Below are positions 39,322 to 50,079 of a DNA stretch of 64,000 bases, one piece after another. Each line of letters begins with the position of its first letter. Within the stretch, counting starts at the first letter, position 1. A program made the position numbers and the translations under genes. Under the pieces are notes generated by a model. That model was given only the letters and a program-made list of their open reading frames with translations, was not told the DNA's origin and searched no databases. This stretch comes from Niallia taxi. Its GTDB lineage: Bacteria; Bacillota; Bacilli; Bacillales; Cytobacillaceae. The stretch spans positions 124,001 through 188,000 of the forward strand of contig NZ_RZTZ01000002.1 of the NCBI RefSeq assembly GCF_004005475.1, given 5' to 3'.

Positions 39322-41736
39322 ATGTTAGTTTCTTATAAATGGTTGCAGGAATATATAGATTTAAATGATATAACACCAGAAGAATTAGCTGATCGCATCA
39401 CAAGAAGCGGTATTGAGGTTGAAGGTGTTGAAGTATTGAATGAAGGCATGAAAAATATCGTCATCGGACATGTGCTAGAGCGTGAGCAGCATCCGAATGC
39501 AGATAAATTAAATAAATGCTTAGTGGATGTCGGTGATGGTGAGCCAGTACAAATCGTCTGCGGCGCACCGAATGTTGATGCTGGTCAAAAAGTGGCTGTC
39601 GCTAAAGTTGGAGCAGTCCTGCCAGGCAACTTCAAAATTAAAAAGGCAAAGCTGCGCGGTGAGGAATCAAATGGAATGATTTGTTCCCTTACGGAGCTTG
39701 GCATTGAATCGAAGCTAGTTGCAAAGGATTTCTCAGAGGGTATTTTCGTGTTCCCAAGTGATGTGGAAGTAGGAAGAGACGCACTTGAGTATTTACAGCG
39801 TGATGATGCGGTCCTTGAATTAGGGCTGACACCAAACCGTTCTGATTGCTTAAGCATGATTGGAGTTGCCTATGAAGTTGCAGCAGTGTTAAGCAAGGAT
39901 GTAAAGCTTCCTGCAGTTGATTATCCGAAAGCAGCAGAAAAAGCAGCTGATTATGTTAGTGTTAAAGTGGAAAACAGTGAAGATGCTCCATTATACACTG
40001 CTAAAATTATTAAAAACGTTAAAGTTGCTCCATCGCCATTATGGATGCAAGGAAGACTGATGGCTGCTGGTATCCGTCCACATAATAATGTTGTTGATAT
40101 CACGAACTATATTCTTCTTGAATACGGTCAGCCTCTTCATGCATTTGACTATGATCGACTTGGCTCAAAGGAAATTCTTGTGAGAAGAGCAAAAGCTGGC
40201 GAAACAATTACTACATTGGATGACGCGAAAAGAACATTATCTGAAGATAATCTGTTAATTACAAACGGTGAAACTGGTGTGGCTGTAGCTGGTGTTATGG
40301 GTGGAGCCAACTCAGAGGTTCAAAATGATACAACGACAGTTCTTCTTGAATCTGCGTATTTTGAAGCTGGAGTTATCCGTAAATCTTCCAAAACATTAGG
40401 GTTAAGAAGTGAAGCAAGTGCAAGATACGAAAAAGGGATTGATCCGAATCGTGTCCGTCAAGCTGCAGAAAGAGCAGCACAACTGCTACAGCTTTATGCT
40501 GGAGGTGATGTGTTGGAAGGTGAGGCAGCAGTTGATGCACTTAAAGCTGAGCCAAAGGTTGTATCCATCACGCTAGAGAAGCTGAACAATGTATTAGGAA
40601 CTTCTTTAACAGAAAATGAAGTTACTGATATTTTCAAAAGACTGCAATTTGAAACGTCTTTGGAAAACGGCAGCTTTACAGTGACAGTTCCGACGAGAAG
40701 AAATGATATTACTATTCCAGAAGACTTAACAGAAGAAGTGGCAAGACTTTTTGGCTATGATGATATCCCAACAACTCTGCCAATTGGTGCTTCTATCCCT
40801 GGAGCATTAACAGAGTATCAGAAGAAGCGTCGTTCTGTTCGCAAATACCTAGAAGGTGCTGGCTTGTATCAAGCTATCACATATGCATTAACAAGCGACA
40901 AGAAGGTGCAGCAGTTTGCACTAGAAAAAAGAAATCCAGTTCGTTTGGCAATGCCGATGAGTGAAGAGAGAGCATTGTTAAGACAAAGCATTATTCCACA
41001 GCTACTTGAGGTAGTTAAGTATAACGCAGCACGTCAAAATGACAGTCTTGCCGTGTACGAAACAGGAGTTGTGTTCTTAGAAACGGAACAAAATCAGCTT
41101 CCAGAAGAAAGAGAGCATGTTGCCGGAGCAATTACTGGTTCTTGGGTATCTCATGTTTGGCAAGGCGAGAAAAAGCCAGTCGATTTCTTCGTTTTAAAAG
41201 GGGTGCTTGAAGGACTTTTCCAAAAGCTTGGAGTAGCTAAGTCAATCGAGTTTACGCGCGGAACAATGGATGGAATGCACCCTGGAAGAACAGCTGAAAT
41301 TCTGTTCAACGGTGTATCAATCGGCTTCGCAGGCCAAGTGCATCCACAAGTTCAAAATGAGCTTGATTTGAAGGAAACATATGTCTTTGAATTAGACTTA
41401 AGCAAACTGCTGGCAACAGAAGTAAACGAGCTGCAATATACAACAATTCCAAGATTCCCAAGTGTAACAAGAGATATTGCACTTGTTGTCGATGCAACAA
41501 TTCTAGCTGGCGACATTCAGAACATCATCGTTGAAGCAGGCGGCTCCTTGTTGAAAGAAGTGCAAGTATTTGACCTGTACGAAGGCGACAAAATGGAAGA
41601 GGGCAAAAAATCAATTGCATACTCTCTGAAATACTTCGATCCAGAACAGACTCTAACAGATGAAATGATTACAAAATCACATGACAAAGTGCTAGAAGCT
41701 GTTAAAGAAAAAGCAGGAGCAGTATTAAGAGGTTAA
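39322..41736 (+). CDS. pheT: Phenylalanyl-tRNA synthetase beta subunit
   Basis: Editing/structural subunit, 804 residues (the usual ~800). tRNA-binding EMAP-like domain ~40-150, B3/B4 editing domain ~200-380 with [20 protein letters not shown]5 ~405-480, the inactive class II core, and a C-terminal ferredoxin-fold anticodon-binding domain (~710-804, [13 protein letters not shown]). SD TTGGAGGAG. It is co-transcribed with pheS under the T-box and followed by a terminator. Confidence 0.97.
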   Translation: MLVSYKWLQEYIDLNDITPEELADRITRSGIEVEGVEVLNEGMKNIVIGHVLEREQHPNADKLNKCLVDVGDGEPVQIVCGAPNVDAGQKVAVAKVGAVLPGNFKIKKAKLRGEESNGMICSLTELGIESKLVAKDFSEGIFVFPSDVEVGRDALEYLQRDDAVLELGLTPNRSDCLSMIGVAYEVAAVLSKDVKLPAVDYPKAAEKAADYVSVKVENSEDAPLYTAKIIKNVKVAPSPLWMQGRLMAAGIRPHNNVVDITNYILLEYGQPLHAFDYDRLGSKEILVRRAKAGETITTLDDAKRTLSEDNLLITNGETGVAVAGVMGGANSEVQNDTTTVLLESAYFEAGVIRKSSKTLGLRSEASARYEKGIDPNRVRQAAERAAQLLQLYAGGDVLEGEAAVDALKAEPKVVSITLEKLNNVLGTSLTENEVTDIFKRLQFETSLENGSFTVTVPTRRNDITIPEDLTEEVARLFGYDDIPTTLPIGASIPGALTEYQKKRRSVRKYLEGAGLYQAITYALTSDKKVQQFALEKRNPVRLAMPMSEERALLRQSIIPQLLEVVKYNAARQNDSLAVYETGVVFLETEQNQLPEEREHVAGAITGSWVSHVWQGEKKPVDFFVLKGVLEGLFQKLGVAKSIEFTRGTMDGMHPGRTAEILFNGVSIGFAGQVHPQVQNELDLKETYVFELDLSKLLATEVNELQYTTIPRFPSVTRDIALVVDATILAGDIQNIIVEAGGSLLKEVQVFDLYEGDKMEEGKKSIAYSLKYFDPEQTLTDEMITKSHDKVLEAVKEKAGAVLRG

Positions 41737-41790
41737 TCTTTTATAGGAAAACAAACTTCTCTTTTAAAAGTTAGTTCGTTAACAAAGAAG

Positions 41791-41814
41791 CTGGCCATTA
41801 CGGCCAGTTTTTTT
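41791..41814 (+). terminator. Intrinsic terminator after pheT
   Basis: CTGGCC (41791-41796) / GGCCAG (41802-41807), a short GC-rich stem with ATTAC loop, then seven T. Confidence 0.87.
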
Positions 41815-41933
41815 GTGCGCTTTAATAGGGAGAAGCTGTAAAACTTGCCCCATTTAATATGCAATGACTTCCCACCTAAAGTCACTTCATGGTATGATAT
41901 AGAATAGGATTCTTAAGAATTGGAGGCAATATA

Positions 41934-42194
41934 GTGTCAGATGTACAAAAAAACCGTACGAATGTGAAAATATATGGAACGGAATATGTAATAGTTGGCC
42001 AAGAATCTTCTAATCATGTTCGATTGGTTGCCTCTATCGTAGACAAAAAAATGCGCGAGATAAATGGGAAGAATACTTCCCTTGATTTGAATAAATTAGC
42101 AGTGTTGACAGCTGTGAATATTGTAAATGACTATATTAAATTAATAGATCGCGTGGAAGAACTGGAGAATGAATTAAATAGAGAAAAGGGCTGA
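41934..42194 (+). CDS. zapA: Cell division protein ZapA
   Basis: 86-residue FtsZ-bundling protein; promotes Z-ring assembly. Head domain KNRTNVKIYGTEYVIVGQES and the C-terminal coiled coil IKLIDRVEELENELNREKG are typical. GTG start after TTGGAGGC. It lies before cvpA with a 9-nt gap, as in B. subtilis (zapA-yshB). Confidence 0.94.
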   Translation: MSDVQKNRTNVKIYGTEYVIVGQESSNHVRLVASIVDKKMREINGKNTSLDLNKLAVLTAVNIVNDYIKLIDRVEELENELNREKG

Positions 42195-42203
42195 ATAAAG
42201 TTC

Positions 42204-42746
42204 ATGTTAGATATAATCGTCATTATTCTGCTGATTTTTGGTCTATTGAGAGGACTGAAACGAGGCTTTATCCTGCAAATCATTCATTTGACAGGATTTA
42301 TCGTTGCTTTTATTGTGGCAACGAAATATTATATACCATTCTCAAAGAAATTAAATTTGTGGATACCTTATACGAATACAAGTGAGAACAGTTTCGTTCA
42401 AGGACTTTTTGGCAGCATGAATTTAGAAGAGGTATTTTATCGCGCAATCGCCTTTGCGGTGATTTTTTTTGCTGTGAAAATAATTTGGCAAATTATCGGA
42501 AGCATGGTGGATTTTGTTGCGAGTCTTCCTATTCTTAAACAGCTTAATACTTGGGCTGGTGCAGTATTAGGCTTTGTTGAGACATATTTAGTGCTGTTTA
42601 TTTTGCTGTATATTGCCGCACTGCTGCCTGTCGAATTTATTCAGACACATTTAAACACTTCCTTTATTGCAGCAGGCATTATCGAGAACACCCCGTATTT
42701 CTCGGAAAAGATTAAAGAAATATGGTTCGAATATGTTGGCTCCTAA
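42204..42746 (+). CDS. yshB: CvpA family membrane protein YshB
   Basis: 180-residue membrane protein of the CvpA/colicin V production family, four predicted helices (~2-20, 25-45, 75-100, 115-145) with the motif LRGLKRGFILQIIHLTGFIVA at the start. Its function in Firmicutes is not established. ATG 42204 follows a poor SD (AAAAGGGC), but it is closely coupled to zapA. Followed by a terminator, separating it from polX. Confidence 0.9.
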   Translation: MLDIIVIILLIFGLLRGLKRGFILQIIHLTGFIVAFIVATKYYIPFSKKLNLWIPYTNTSENSFVQGLFGSMNLEEVFYRAIAFAVIFFAVKIIWQIIGSMVDFVASLPILKQLNTWAGAVLGFVETYLVLFILLYIAALLPVEFIQTHLNTSFIAAGIIENTPYFSEKIKEIWFEYVGS

Positions 42747-42756
42747 TGGGCAGTTA

Positions 42757-42795
42757 AACTCTTCCGGCAAAATGAGGCTGGGGGAGTTTTTCTGT
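42757..42795 (+). terminator. Intrinsic terminator after yshB
   Basis: AAACTCTTCC (42757-42766) pairs with GGGGGAGTTT, including two G-U pairs, followed by TTTTCTGTT. The loop is ~14 nt. Confidence 0.75.
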
Positions 42796-42910
42796 TGTCA
42801 TTTAAGCATCAACATATTATAGAAAAGCAGCAGAACATGTTATGATATTATTGTTTGACAAAATTAGGGGAAACATACTAATCAATAACAGGATTATGTA
42901 GGTGATTATA

Positions 42911-44629
42911 ATGACAACAAAAAAAGATGTAGTACGGCAATTAGAACAAATTGCGATATATATGGAATTAAAAGGAGAAAATTCCTTTAAAATAAGTGCA
43001 TTTAGAAAAGCAGCTCAAGCGTTAGAGACAAATGAACATACACTTGAGGAAATAGAGGACTATACTGCATTGCCTGGTATAGGCAAAGGAACGGCTGGAG
43101 TGATAGAGGAATTTATCGCAACAGGAGAGTCCTCTGTTTTAAAGGAGCTGAAGGAAGAAGTACCAAAAGGCTTAATTCCTTTATTGCAGCTCCCAGGTCT
43201 TGGCGGCAAAAAAATTGCGAAGCTCTACAAGGAATTAGGAATTGAAAATGCAGAGGACTTAAAGCTTGCTTGCCAAAACAAGAAAGTGCAAGCACTTAGT
43301 GGCTTCGGCAAAAAAACAGAAGACAAGATACTAGAAGCACTCGACAGCTTTGGTTCAAGACCAGATCGCTTGCCGCTTGCCTATATGCTCAGGGTAGCAT
43401 TTTCGATTGAATCTGAGCTGGAAAAAATGGCGGAAATCGAAAGGTTTTCTCGTGCGGGAAGCATAAGAAGAATGCGGGAGACTATCAAGGATTTAGACTT
43501 TATTATTGCCACAAATTCACCGTCTGAGGTGAAGGATAGCTTGCTGGCATTAAACGGAATAAAGGAAGTCATAGGTGCAGGCAAAACGAAGGTAAGTATT
43601 GTTCTTGAATTAGAGTTTGATGTATCTATTGATTTCCGTCTTGTGAAGCCAGAGGAATTTGCTACAACACTTCATCATTTTACAGGAAGCAAGGATCATA
43701 ATGTAAGGATGAGACAGCTCGCCAAGGAGCGGGGCAAAAAAATCAGTGAGTATGGTGTGGAGGATACGGAGACAGGGGAAGTGGAAACATTCTCGACAGA
43801 AGCAGAATTTTACAACTATTTCGGTTTGCCTTTCATTCCTCCAGAAATGCGGGAGGACGGAAAAGAAGTCGAGGATTACAAAGAAGACTTGCAAATTGTT
43901 TCTCTTGAAGACATCAAAGGTGACCTACATATGCATACAACTTGGAGTGATGGTGCATTTTCAATCGAAGAAATGATTGAAGCAAATAGACAGCGCGGCT
44001 ACAAATATATGGCAATCACCGATCACTCTTTTTATTTGAAGGTAGCAAACGGCTTATCCCCTGAGCGTTTGAAAGAGCAGCTAGATAAAATTAAAGCACT
44101 TAATGAGAAATATGATGATATTACCATTCTTGCAGGTGTTGAAATGGATATTTTGCCAGACGGTTCACTCGACTATGACGACGAGCTTCTTGAGCAAATG
44201 GATATTGTTATTGCATCCATCCATTCGGCCTTTTCACAGCCTAAAAAGAAAATAATGGAACGTTTGGGGACGGCTCTTCGTAATAAGAATGTCGATATTA
44301 TTGCACATCCGACAGGCAGGAAAATCGGCAAAAGGGACGGCTACGAGGTCGATATGGAGGATTTAATTAAGCTGGCTAAAGAGACAAATACAGTGCTTGA
44401 GCTTAACAGCAATCCGAACCGCCTTGATTTAAATGCAGAATATGTCAAAATGGCGCAAGATGAGGGAGTTCATCTCGTCATTAATACAGATGCCCATCAT
44501 ACGAAGGAGCTTGCCTATATGGGGATTGGTGTGTCAACAGCAAAAAAAGGCTGGATAAAAAGAGATACTGTGATAAATACATGGGAAACAGATAAGCTAT
44601 TGGATTTTTTAAAGAATCGCCATCAATAA
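42911..44629 (+). CDS. polX: DNA polymerase/3'-5' exonuclease PolX
   Basis: Family X polymerase with PHP exonuclease, 572 residues (B. subtilis YshC 570); base-excision repair. HhH motifs LPGIGKGTAG and LPGLGGKKIAKLYKELG in the N-terminal 8-kDa-like region, the nucleotidyltransferase site KDLDFIIATNSP (~193-204) with FDVSIDFRLV, and a C-terminal PHP domain with GDLHMHTTWSDG, AITDHSFYL and INTDAHH. ATG 42911 follows AGGTGAT. It is followed directly by mutS2. Confidence 0.95.
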   Translation: MTTKKDVVRQLEQIAIYMELKGENSFKISAFRKAAQALETNEHTLEEIEDYTALPGIGKGTAGVIEEFIATGESSVLKELKEEVPKGLIPLLQLPGLGGKKIAKLYKELGIENAEDLKLACQNKKVQALSGFGKKTEDKILEALDSFGSRPDRLPLAYMLRVAFSIESELEKMAEIERFSRAGSIRRMRETIKDLDFIIATNSPSEVKDSLLALNGIKEVIGAGKTKVSIVLELEFDVSIDFRLVKPEEFATTLHHFTGSKDHNVRMRQLAKERGKKISEYGVEDTETGEVETFSTEAEFYNYFGLPFIPPEMREDGKEVEDYKEDLQIVSLEDIKGDLHMHTTWSDGAFSIEEMIEANRQRGYKYMAITDHSFYLKVANGLSPERLKEQLDKIKALNEKYDDITILAGVEMDILPDGSLDYDDELLEQMDIVIASIHSAFSQPKKKIMERLGTALRNKNVDIIAHPTGRKIGKRDGYEVDMEDLIKLAKETNTVLELNSNPNRLDLNAEYVKMAQDEGVHLVINTDAHHTKELAYMGIGVSTAKKGWIKRDTVINTWETDKLLDFLKNRHQ

Positions 44630-44689
44630 GTTTTAAAGATAAAAGATCATAACTATGGCATTGCTAAAAAAGGTAAAGGAGAAAACTCC

Positions 44690-47038
44690 ATGCAAGAAAG
44701 AGCTTTAAAGACATTAGAATTTGATAAGATTATAAGTCAGCTGCTAGAGCATGTCTCTTCCTCACTAGGAATGGCGAAGGCAACTGAGTTAATGCCTTCC
44801 ACAAATTATGAAGAAGTCGTGCAATGGCAGGAAGAAACAGATGAAGCAGCAAAGGTAGTCCGAATGAGAGGGAATATCCCGTTAAGCGGCATCCATGATA
44901 TCCGTCCACATGTTAAACGCTCAACCATTGGGGGGATGCTTAGCCCTATTGAATTAAATCAAATAGCAAGCACCGTTCATGTGAGCAGGCAAATAAAAAG
45001 ATTCACAGAGGAATTTCATCACGATGAGCCAATTCCGATTTTGTTTGGGCTTGCTGAGCAAATTATAGTCCTTGCAGAGGTTGAAGAAGAAATTAAGATG
45101 GCAATTGATGAACAAGGAAGCGTAATGGATAGCGCTAGTGAAGCACTGCGTGCCCTTCGCAATCAGCTAAGAAGGAATGAATCAAAGGTCAGAGAAAAGC
45201 TGGAAAGTATGATACGTTCATCTAGTGCTGCTAAGATGCTGTCAGATACTATCATTACTATCCGGAATGACCGTTATGTTATTCCAGTAAAACAAGAATA
45301 CAGAGGTCATTATGGAGGAATAATCCACGATCAAAGTGCCTCTGGCCAAACATTGTTTATAGAGCCCCAATCTGTTGTAACCTTGAATAATGAGCTTTCA
45401 GGAATTCGTGTAAAGGAACAACAGGAAATAGACAGGATTTTGGCACAGCTGACAGTGCTTGTAGCAGAGCATCGTGAAGAACTTCTGTCCATTGTAGAAA
45501 TACTGAAGGATATTGACTTTATGTTTGCAAAAGCAAAATACGGTCAACGGATTAAAGGCACGAAACCAAAGATAAATAATGAAAGAAGAATTAATCTTTT
45601 TAAAGCAAGACATCCGTTAATTCCACTCGATCAGGTTGTAGCAAATGATGTTGCCTTAGGTGATTCGTATTCCGCTATTGTTATTACAGGACCGAACACA
45701 GGTGGTAAAACAGTAACACTGAAAACAGTTGGGCTTTGCACATTAATGGCACAAGCGGGCTTGCAAATACCAGCACTTGATGAATCCGAAATGGGTGTGT
45801 TTGAGGCAGTTTATGCAGATATTGGCGATGAGCAGTCCATCGAGCAATCATTAAGTACTTTCTCCTCCCATATGGTTAATATTGTGAGTATCTTAGAAGA
45901 TGTAAACAGCAATAGTCTTGTGCTGTTTGATGAGCTTGGTGCAGGAACAGATCCACAGGAAGGGGCAGCACTTGCCATTTCCATTCTAGACGAAGTGAAC
46001 AAACAGGGTGCAAGAGTAATAGCGACTACCCATTATCCAGAACTGAAGGCTTATGGCTATAACAGGGAAGGGGTTGTGAATGCTAGTGTTGAATTTGATG
46101 TAGAGACATTAAGCCCGACCTACAGGCTGTTAATCGGTGTTCCTGGCCGAAGCAATGCCTTTGAAATTTCGAAGCGCCTTGGCTTAAAAGAGGATGTTAT
46201 CGATACAGCCAGATCTCATGTGAGTGATGAAACTAACAAAATCGAAAATATGATTGCATCTCTCGAAGAAAGTCGCAGAGCAGCGGAAATCGAGCATAAA
46301 GAAGCGGCAGAATTGCTGAAACAGGCAGACATGCTGCACCGTGACTTGCAAAAGCAGGTTATGGAGTATTATGAGAAAAAAGAAGCGCTTGAAGAAAAGG
46401 CGAAGAAAAAAGCAGCGGATATCGTTGAAAATGCGCGAGCAGAAGCAGAAACGGTTATTTCTGATTTGCGGAAGATGCAGCTGGAAAAACGGGCAGAAAT
46501 TAAAGAGCATGAACTGATTGATGCTAGAAAACGTCTTGAGGATGCTGCTCCAAAGACTGCTATCAAACGAAAAGAAGCAGCAAAAACGAGTCATGAATTC
46601 CAGCCTGGCGATGAAGTTAAGGTGCTGACATTCGATCAAAAGGGTCAGCTCATTGAAAGGGTTTCTGCTAAAGAGTGGCAAGTTCAAATCGGCATTATGA
46701 AGATGAAAGTGAAAGAGCGTGACTTGGAATTTATTAAAGCACCTAAAGTGGTGGAAACAAAACCGCTGGCAACAATCAGAGGTAAAGACTTCCATGTAAG
46801 CCTTGAGCTGGATCTTCGCGGGGAAAGATATGAAAATGCGTTGGCACGTGTGGAAAAATACATTGATGACAGTTTGCTTGCAGGCTATCCAAGAGTCTCT
46901 ATCATACATGGTAAGGGAACAGGTGCATTAAGGACAGGTGTGCAGGAATACCTGAAAAACCACCGTTCTGTCAAAAGTATTCGTTTCGGTGAGGCAGGAG
47001 AAGGCGGCAGCGGCGTTACGGTTGTTGAGCTTAGATAA
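44690..47038 (+). CDS. mutS2: Endonuclease MutS2 / ribosome rescue factor
   Basis: MutS-family ATPase, 782 residues. It lacks the mismatch-binding domain I. Core/clamp ~1-300, ATPase with Walker [15 protein letters not shown] (~331-344) and [18 protein letters not shown] (Walker B/signature), then a long coiled-coil (~510-640) and a C-terminal Smr nuclease domain with [12 protein letters not shown] and [15 protein letters not shown]. Known roles are suppression of homologous recombination and, in B. subtilis, splitting of collided ribosomes. SD AAAGGAG. Forms the conserved polX-mutS2-yshE block. Confidence 0.96.
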   Translation: MQERALKTLEFDKIISQLLEHVSSSLGMAKATELMPSTNYEEVVQWQEETDEAAKVVRMRGNIPLSGIHDIRPHVKRSTIGGMLSPIELNQIASTVHVSRQIKRFTEEFHHDEPIPILFGLAEQIIVLAEVEEEIKMAIDEQGSVMDSASEALRALRNQLRRNESKVREKLESMIRSSSAAKMLSDTIITIRNDRYVIPVKQEYRGHYGGIIHDQSASGQTLFIEPQSVVTLNNELSGIRVKEQQEIDRILAQLTVLVAEHREELLSIVEILKDIDFMFAKAKYGQRIKGTKPKINNERRINLFKARHPLIPLDQVVANDVALGDSYSAIVITGPNTGGKTVTLKTVGLCTLMAQAGLQIPALDESEMGVFEAVYADIGDEQSIEQSLSTFSSHMVNIVSILEDVNSNSLVLFDELGAGTDPQEGAALAISILDEVNKQGARVIATTHYPELKAYGYNREGVVNASVEFDVETLSPTYRLLIGVPGRSNAFEISKRLGLKEDVIDTARSHVSDETNKIENMIASLEESRRAAEIEHKEAAELLKQADMLHRDLQKQVMEYYEKKEALEEKAKKKAADIVENARAEAETVISDLRKMQLEKRAEIKEHELIDARKRLEDAAPKTAIKRKEAAKTSHEFQPGDEVKVLTFDQKGQLIERVSAKEWQVQIGIMKMKVKERDLEFIKAPKVVETKPLATIRGKDFHVSLELDLRGERYENALARVEKYIDDSLLAGYPRVSIIHGKGTGALRTGVQEYLKNHRSVKSIRFGEAGEGGSGVTVVELR

Positions 47039-47069
47039 GAGTTTTTAGAAATAGGAGAGGAGATGCCAG

Positions 47070-47477
47070 ATGAATTCCTTTTGGAGTAATGAATATGTGA
47101 ACACCGCTGGCGATTATAGTGTTGTCATCCTTAGCATTGTTGTGTTTTTAGCCGTGTTTGAACTGGTGACAAAATACAATAACTGGGAAGAAATAAAAAA
47201 AGGGAATGTTGCTGTTGCGATGGCCACAGGCGGAAAAATATTCGGGATAGCAAACGTGTTCAGACATTCCATCATGCAAAATGACTCATTGCTGACAATG
47301 ATTGCTTGGGGAATATTCGGTTTTTTCCTATTGCTAATCGGCTATTTCATCTTTGAGTTTTTAACACCAAAATTCAAAATTGATGAGGAAATCAAAAATG
47401 ACAACAGGGCGGTTGGCCTTATTTCCATGATTATTTCCATCGGCTTATCTTATATTATAGGTGCAGGAATATCCTAA
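47070..47477 (+). CDS. yshE: DUF350 membrane protein YshE
   Basis: 135-residue membrane protein with four helices (~18-38, 48-70, 78-103, 112-133), matching DUF350, a family with duplicated two-helix units. SD ATAGGAGAGG before ATG. It sits 31 nt after mutS2, as B. subtilis yshE does, and ends at a strong terminator. Function unknown. Confidence 0.88.
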   Translation: MNSFWSNEYVNTAGDYSVVILSIVVFLAVFELVTKYNNWEEIKKGNVAVAMATGGKIFGIANVFRHSIMQNDSLLTMIAWGIFGFFLLLIGYFIFEFLTPKFKIDEEIKNDNRAVGLISMIISIGLSYIIGAGIS

Positions 47478-47489
47478 GCACACAAAATA

Positions 47490-47525
47490 AAGACTTGTTC
47501 CATATTGGAACAGGTCTTCTTTTTT
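47490..47525 (+). terminator. Intrinsic terminator after yshE
   Basis: AAGACTTGTTCC (47490-47501) / GGAACAGGTCTT (47507-47518), a 12-bp stem with one G-U and an ATATT loop, followed by CTTTTTT. Confidence 0.93.
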
Positions 47526-47634
47526 ATAAAAGGAAACTGCCCTTTTTTATTTTGGGCTTATTTTAAATATCCATTGGTATCTCCCCGCCATATAATAAGC
47601 TAGTACAATTTATAATATGTTAGGAGGAGTCGGT

Positions 47635-49317
47635 TTGGAAACGGAAAAACCATGGCTGGCGCTTTATCCAGGTGAAACAGCCAAGAATGTCTATTATAAA
47701 GCAGAAACCTTGCCACAGCTTTTACGTAACGCAGCAAAGGAATATCCAAAGCATAAAGCCATTCACTTTATGGGGAAGGAATTAACCTTTAAACAAACAT
47801 TTGAAAAAGCGAGTAATCTCGCAGCATATCTGCAAGAAATAGGAATCACAAAAGGAGACAGGGTTGCAGTCATGCTTCCCAATATCCCGCAAACGGTCAT
47901 TAGCTTTTATGCTATTATGCTTGCAGGCGCCATTGTAGTACCAGTTAACCCACTTTATAAAGAAAGAGAAATAGAATTCATTCTCAACGACTCAGGCGCA
48001 AAGGCAATTATTACCCTCGATATCCTATATAACCGCGTGAAAAGTGTACAAGAAATGACAAGTGTAGAGCAAATTCTTGTTACCTCCATCAGTGAATTTC
48101 TTCCATTCCCTAAAAATCTATTTTACCCATTTATCCAAAAGAAAGAGTATGGTTATATCCCTTCTGTTAAGCACGAAGGAAATACCCATTTATTGAAAAA
48201 TATTTGGAGTTTGCCAACAGCAGACTTAAAAGAGGTCAGCATCGACTTTGAAGAAGACTTAGCAATCATTCAGTACACTGGGGGTACAACAGGATTTCCA
48301 AAGGGTGTTATGCTGACACACCAAAACCTTGTTGCAAATACGTCTATGTGCCGTCAATGGCTGTATAAGCTCGAAAAAGGCAAGGAAAAGCTGCTAGCAA
48401 TTATGCCTCTCTTTCATGTTTATGGCATGATGACAGTTCTCGTCCTTTCTGTAATGGAAATTTATCAGATGATTTTACTGCCGAAATTTGATGCCACTAC
48501 TGCTTTAAAGACAATTGAAAAACAAAAGCCAACTGTTTTTCCAGGGGCACCGACAATCTATATTGGCCTCTTAAACCATCCGGACATCAATAAATATGAT
48601 TTATCCTCTATTGATGCCGCAATAAGCGGTTCTGCTCCACTACCTAAGGAGATTATTGACCGCTTTGAAGAAAAGACTGGTGGGAAGCTTGTCGAAGGGT
48701 ATGGGCTAACGGAAGCATCACCAGTAACACATGTTAATTTTGTCTGGGATCATGAAATTGTCAAAGGAAGCATCGGAGTGCCATGGCCTGGTACAGATGC
48801 TGCTGTGTTCTCTCCAGAAACAGGGGAAGAGCTGCCTCATGGTGAAATTGGTGAATTGGCAGTGAAGGGGCCACAAGTAATGAAAGGCTATTGGAATAAT
48901 CCAGACGAAACAGAGCTTGTTTTAAAGGATGGCTGGCTATATACGGGCGACCTGTGTTACATGGATGAACGAGGCTATTTCTATATTGTGGACCGGAAAA
49001 AGGACACGATTATCGCAAGTGGCTTTAACATCTATCCACGCGAAGTGGAAGAGGTATTATACGAGCACCCTGCAGTTCAGGAAGCGGCAGTTGTTGGGGT
49101 GAAGGATTCCTATCGCGGGGAAACAGTGAAGGCTTTTATTGTATTAAAAGAAGGAGCACAAACATCTGAAGATGAGCTGAATAAATATATGAGGGAGCGA
49201 ATTGCCTCATTTAAAGTACCGCGAATATATGAGTTCCGTAAAGAATTGCCAAAATCGGCAATTGGCAAAATTTTAAGAAGAGAATTGAAAGAGAATGGAA
49301 CAGAAGAAGGGAGATAG
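47635..49317 (+). CDS. lcfA: Long-chain fatty-acid-CoA ligase
   Basis: ANL-superfamily acyl-CoA synthetase that activates long-chain fatty acids, 560 residues. The P-loop-like YTGGTTGFPKGVM (~217-229), GYGLTEASPVTHVNF, GDLCYMDERGYFYIVDRKKD and the C-terminal catalytic Lys region PKSAIGKILRREL are present. TTG 47635 follows AGGAGG at 47622-47627; ATG 47617 lies ahead of that SD and is rejected. etfB follows at once; in B. subtilis fadR and fadB come between. Confidence 0.94.
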   Translation: METEKPWLALYPGETAKNVYYKAETLPQLLRNAAKEYPKHKAIHFMGKELTFKQTFEKASNLAAYLQEIGITKGDRVAVMLPNIPQTVISFYAIMLAGAIVVPVNPLYKEREIEFILNDSGAKAIITLDILYNRVKSVQEMTSVEQILVTSISEFLPFPKNLFYPFIQKKEYGYIPSVKHEGNTHLLKNIWSLPTADLKEVSIDFEEDLAIIQYTGGTTGFPKGVMLTHQNLVANTSMCRQWLYKLEKGKEKLLAIMPLFHVYGMMTVLVLSVMEIYQMILLPKFDATTALKTIEKQKPTVFPGAPTIYIGLLNHPDINKYDLSSIDAAISGSAPLPKEIIDRFEEKTGGKLVEGYGLTEASPVTHVNFVWDHEIVKGSIGVPWPGTDAAVFSPETGEELPHGEIGELAVKGPQVMKGYWNNPDETELVLKDGWLYTGDLCYMDERGYFYIVDRKKDTIIASGFNIYPREVEEVLYEHPAVQEAAVVGVKDSYRGETVKAFIVLKEGAQTSEDELNKYMRERIASFKVPRIYEFRKELPKSAIGKILRRELKENGTEEGR

Positions 49318-49322
49318 TGGGG

Positions 49323-50063
49323 ATGAACATCATCGTCTTGCTTTCCATCGTTGTGGAGGCAAATCAGCCAATCACGATTGAAAACGGGCAGATTTTGGAC
49401 AAAAACATAAAAGAAGCAATTAATCCACCAGATGAGGCTGCACTTGAAGAGGCATTACTGCTGAAAGAGACTTATGGAGGAAGTATTACCATTATAGCAG
49501 TACATCATCAGGATGCAGAGAAGCATCTTAGAAGAGCACTTGCAATGGGGGCAGATAGCGCACTTCTTATACAGACAGAAGGAAGCTTGGAGCCGTCTTC
49601 CATTGCCAAAATCATTGCCCAGAACATAAAGGACCTATCATTTGACCTAATCCTAGCAGGCGATTTCTCCACTAATGGAGGGTCTGGACAAGTGGGACCA
49701 AGAGTCGCAGCCATTTTAGAGCTGCCTATCATAACAAAGGCAGAAAGAATCGAATTAGATAAAGGGGCTGTATTTGTCACAAAGGAAAGCAACGGTGATT
49801 TAGAGACATACAAAGGCTCGTTCCCTGTTTTGCTAACAATTCCACAAGGACTGCATAAACCGCGATTGCCAAAACTCGCAAACATTATGAAGGCTAAACA
49901 AAAGCCATTAGAAAAAAGAACCGCTTCATTAGAACAGACTGATATCCAGTCACATAGCTTTCATTTTCCGGTTGCTGACAGAAAAAGGATCATACTGCAA
50001 GGTGAGCTGCCCGAACAGGTGAGTGAATTGGCCAAACTGATGAAAGAGCATATACAAGAGTGA
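49323..50063 (+). CDS. etfB: Electron transfer flavoprotein subunit beta
   Basis: Beta subunit of ETF, which takes electrons from acyl-CoA dehydrogenases; AMP-binding. 246 residues, somewhat shorter and more divergent than B. subtilis EtfB (257). Family parts: ALAMGADSALLI, DLILAGDFSTNGGSGQVGPR, and the tail motif IMKAKQKPLE. ATG 49323 is nine bases after AAGGGAG; a GTG overlapping the lcfA stop (49317) is an alternative but too close to the SD. Operon lcfA-etfB-etfA suggests beta-oxidation electron flow. Confidence 0.9.
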   Translation: MNIIVLLSIVVEANQPITIENGQILDKNIKEAINPPDEAALEEALLLKETYGGSITIIAVHHQDAEKHLRRALAMGADSALLIQTEGSLEPSSIAKIIAQNIKDLSFDLILAGDFSTNGGSGQVGPRVAAILELPIITKAERIELDKGAVFVTKESNGDLETYKGSFPVLLTIPQGLHKPRLPKLANIMKAKQKPLEKRTASLEQTDIQSHSFHFPVADRKRIILQGELPEQVSELAKLMKEHIQE

Positions 50064-50079
50064 CGGGAGGGGAAGTATA

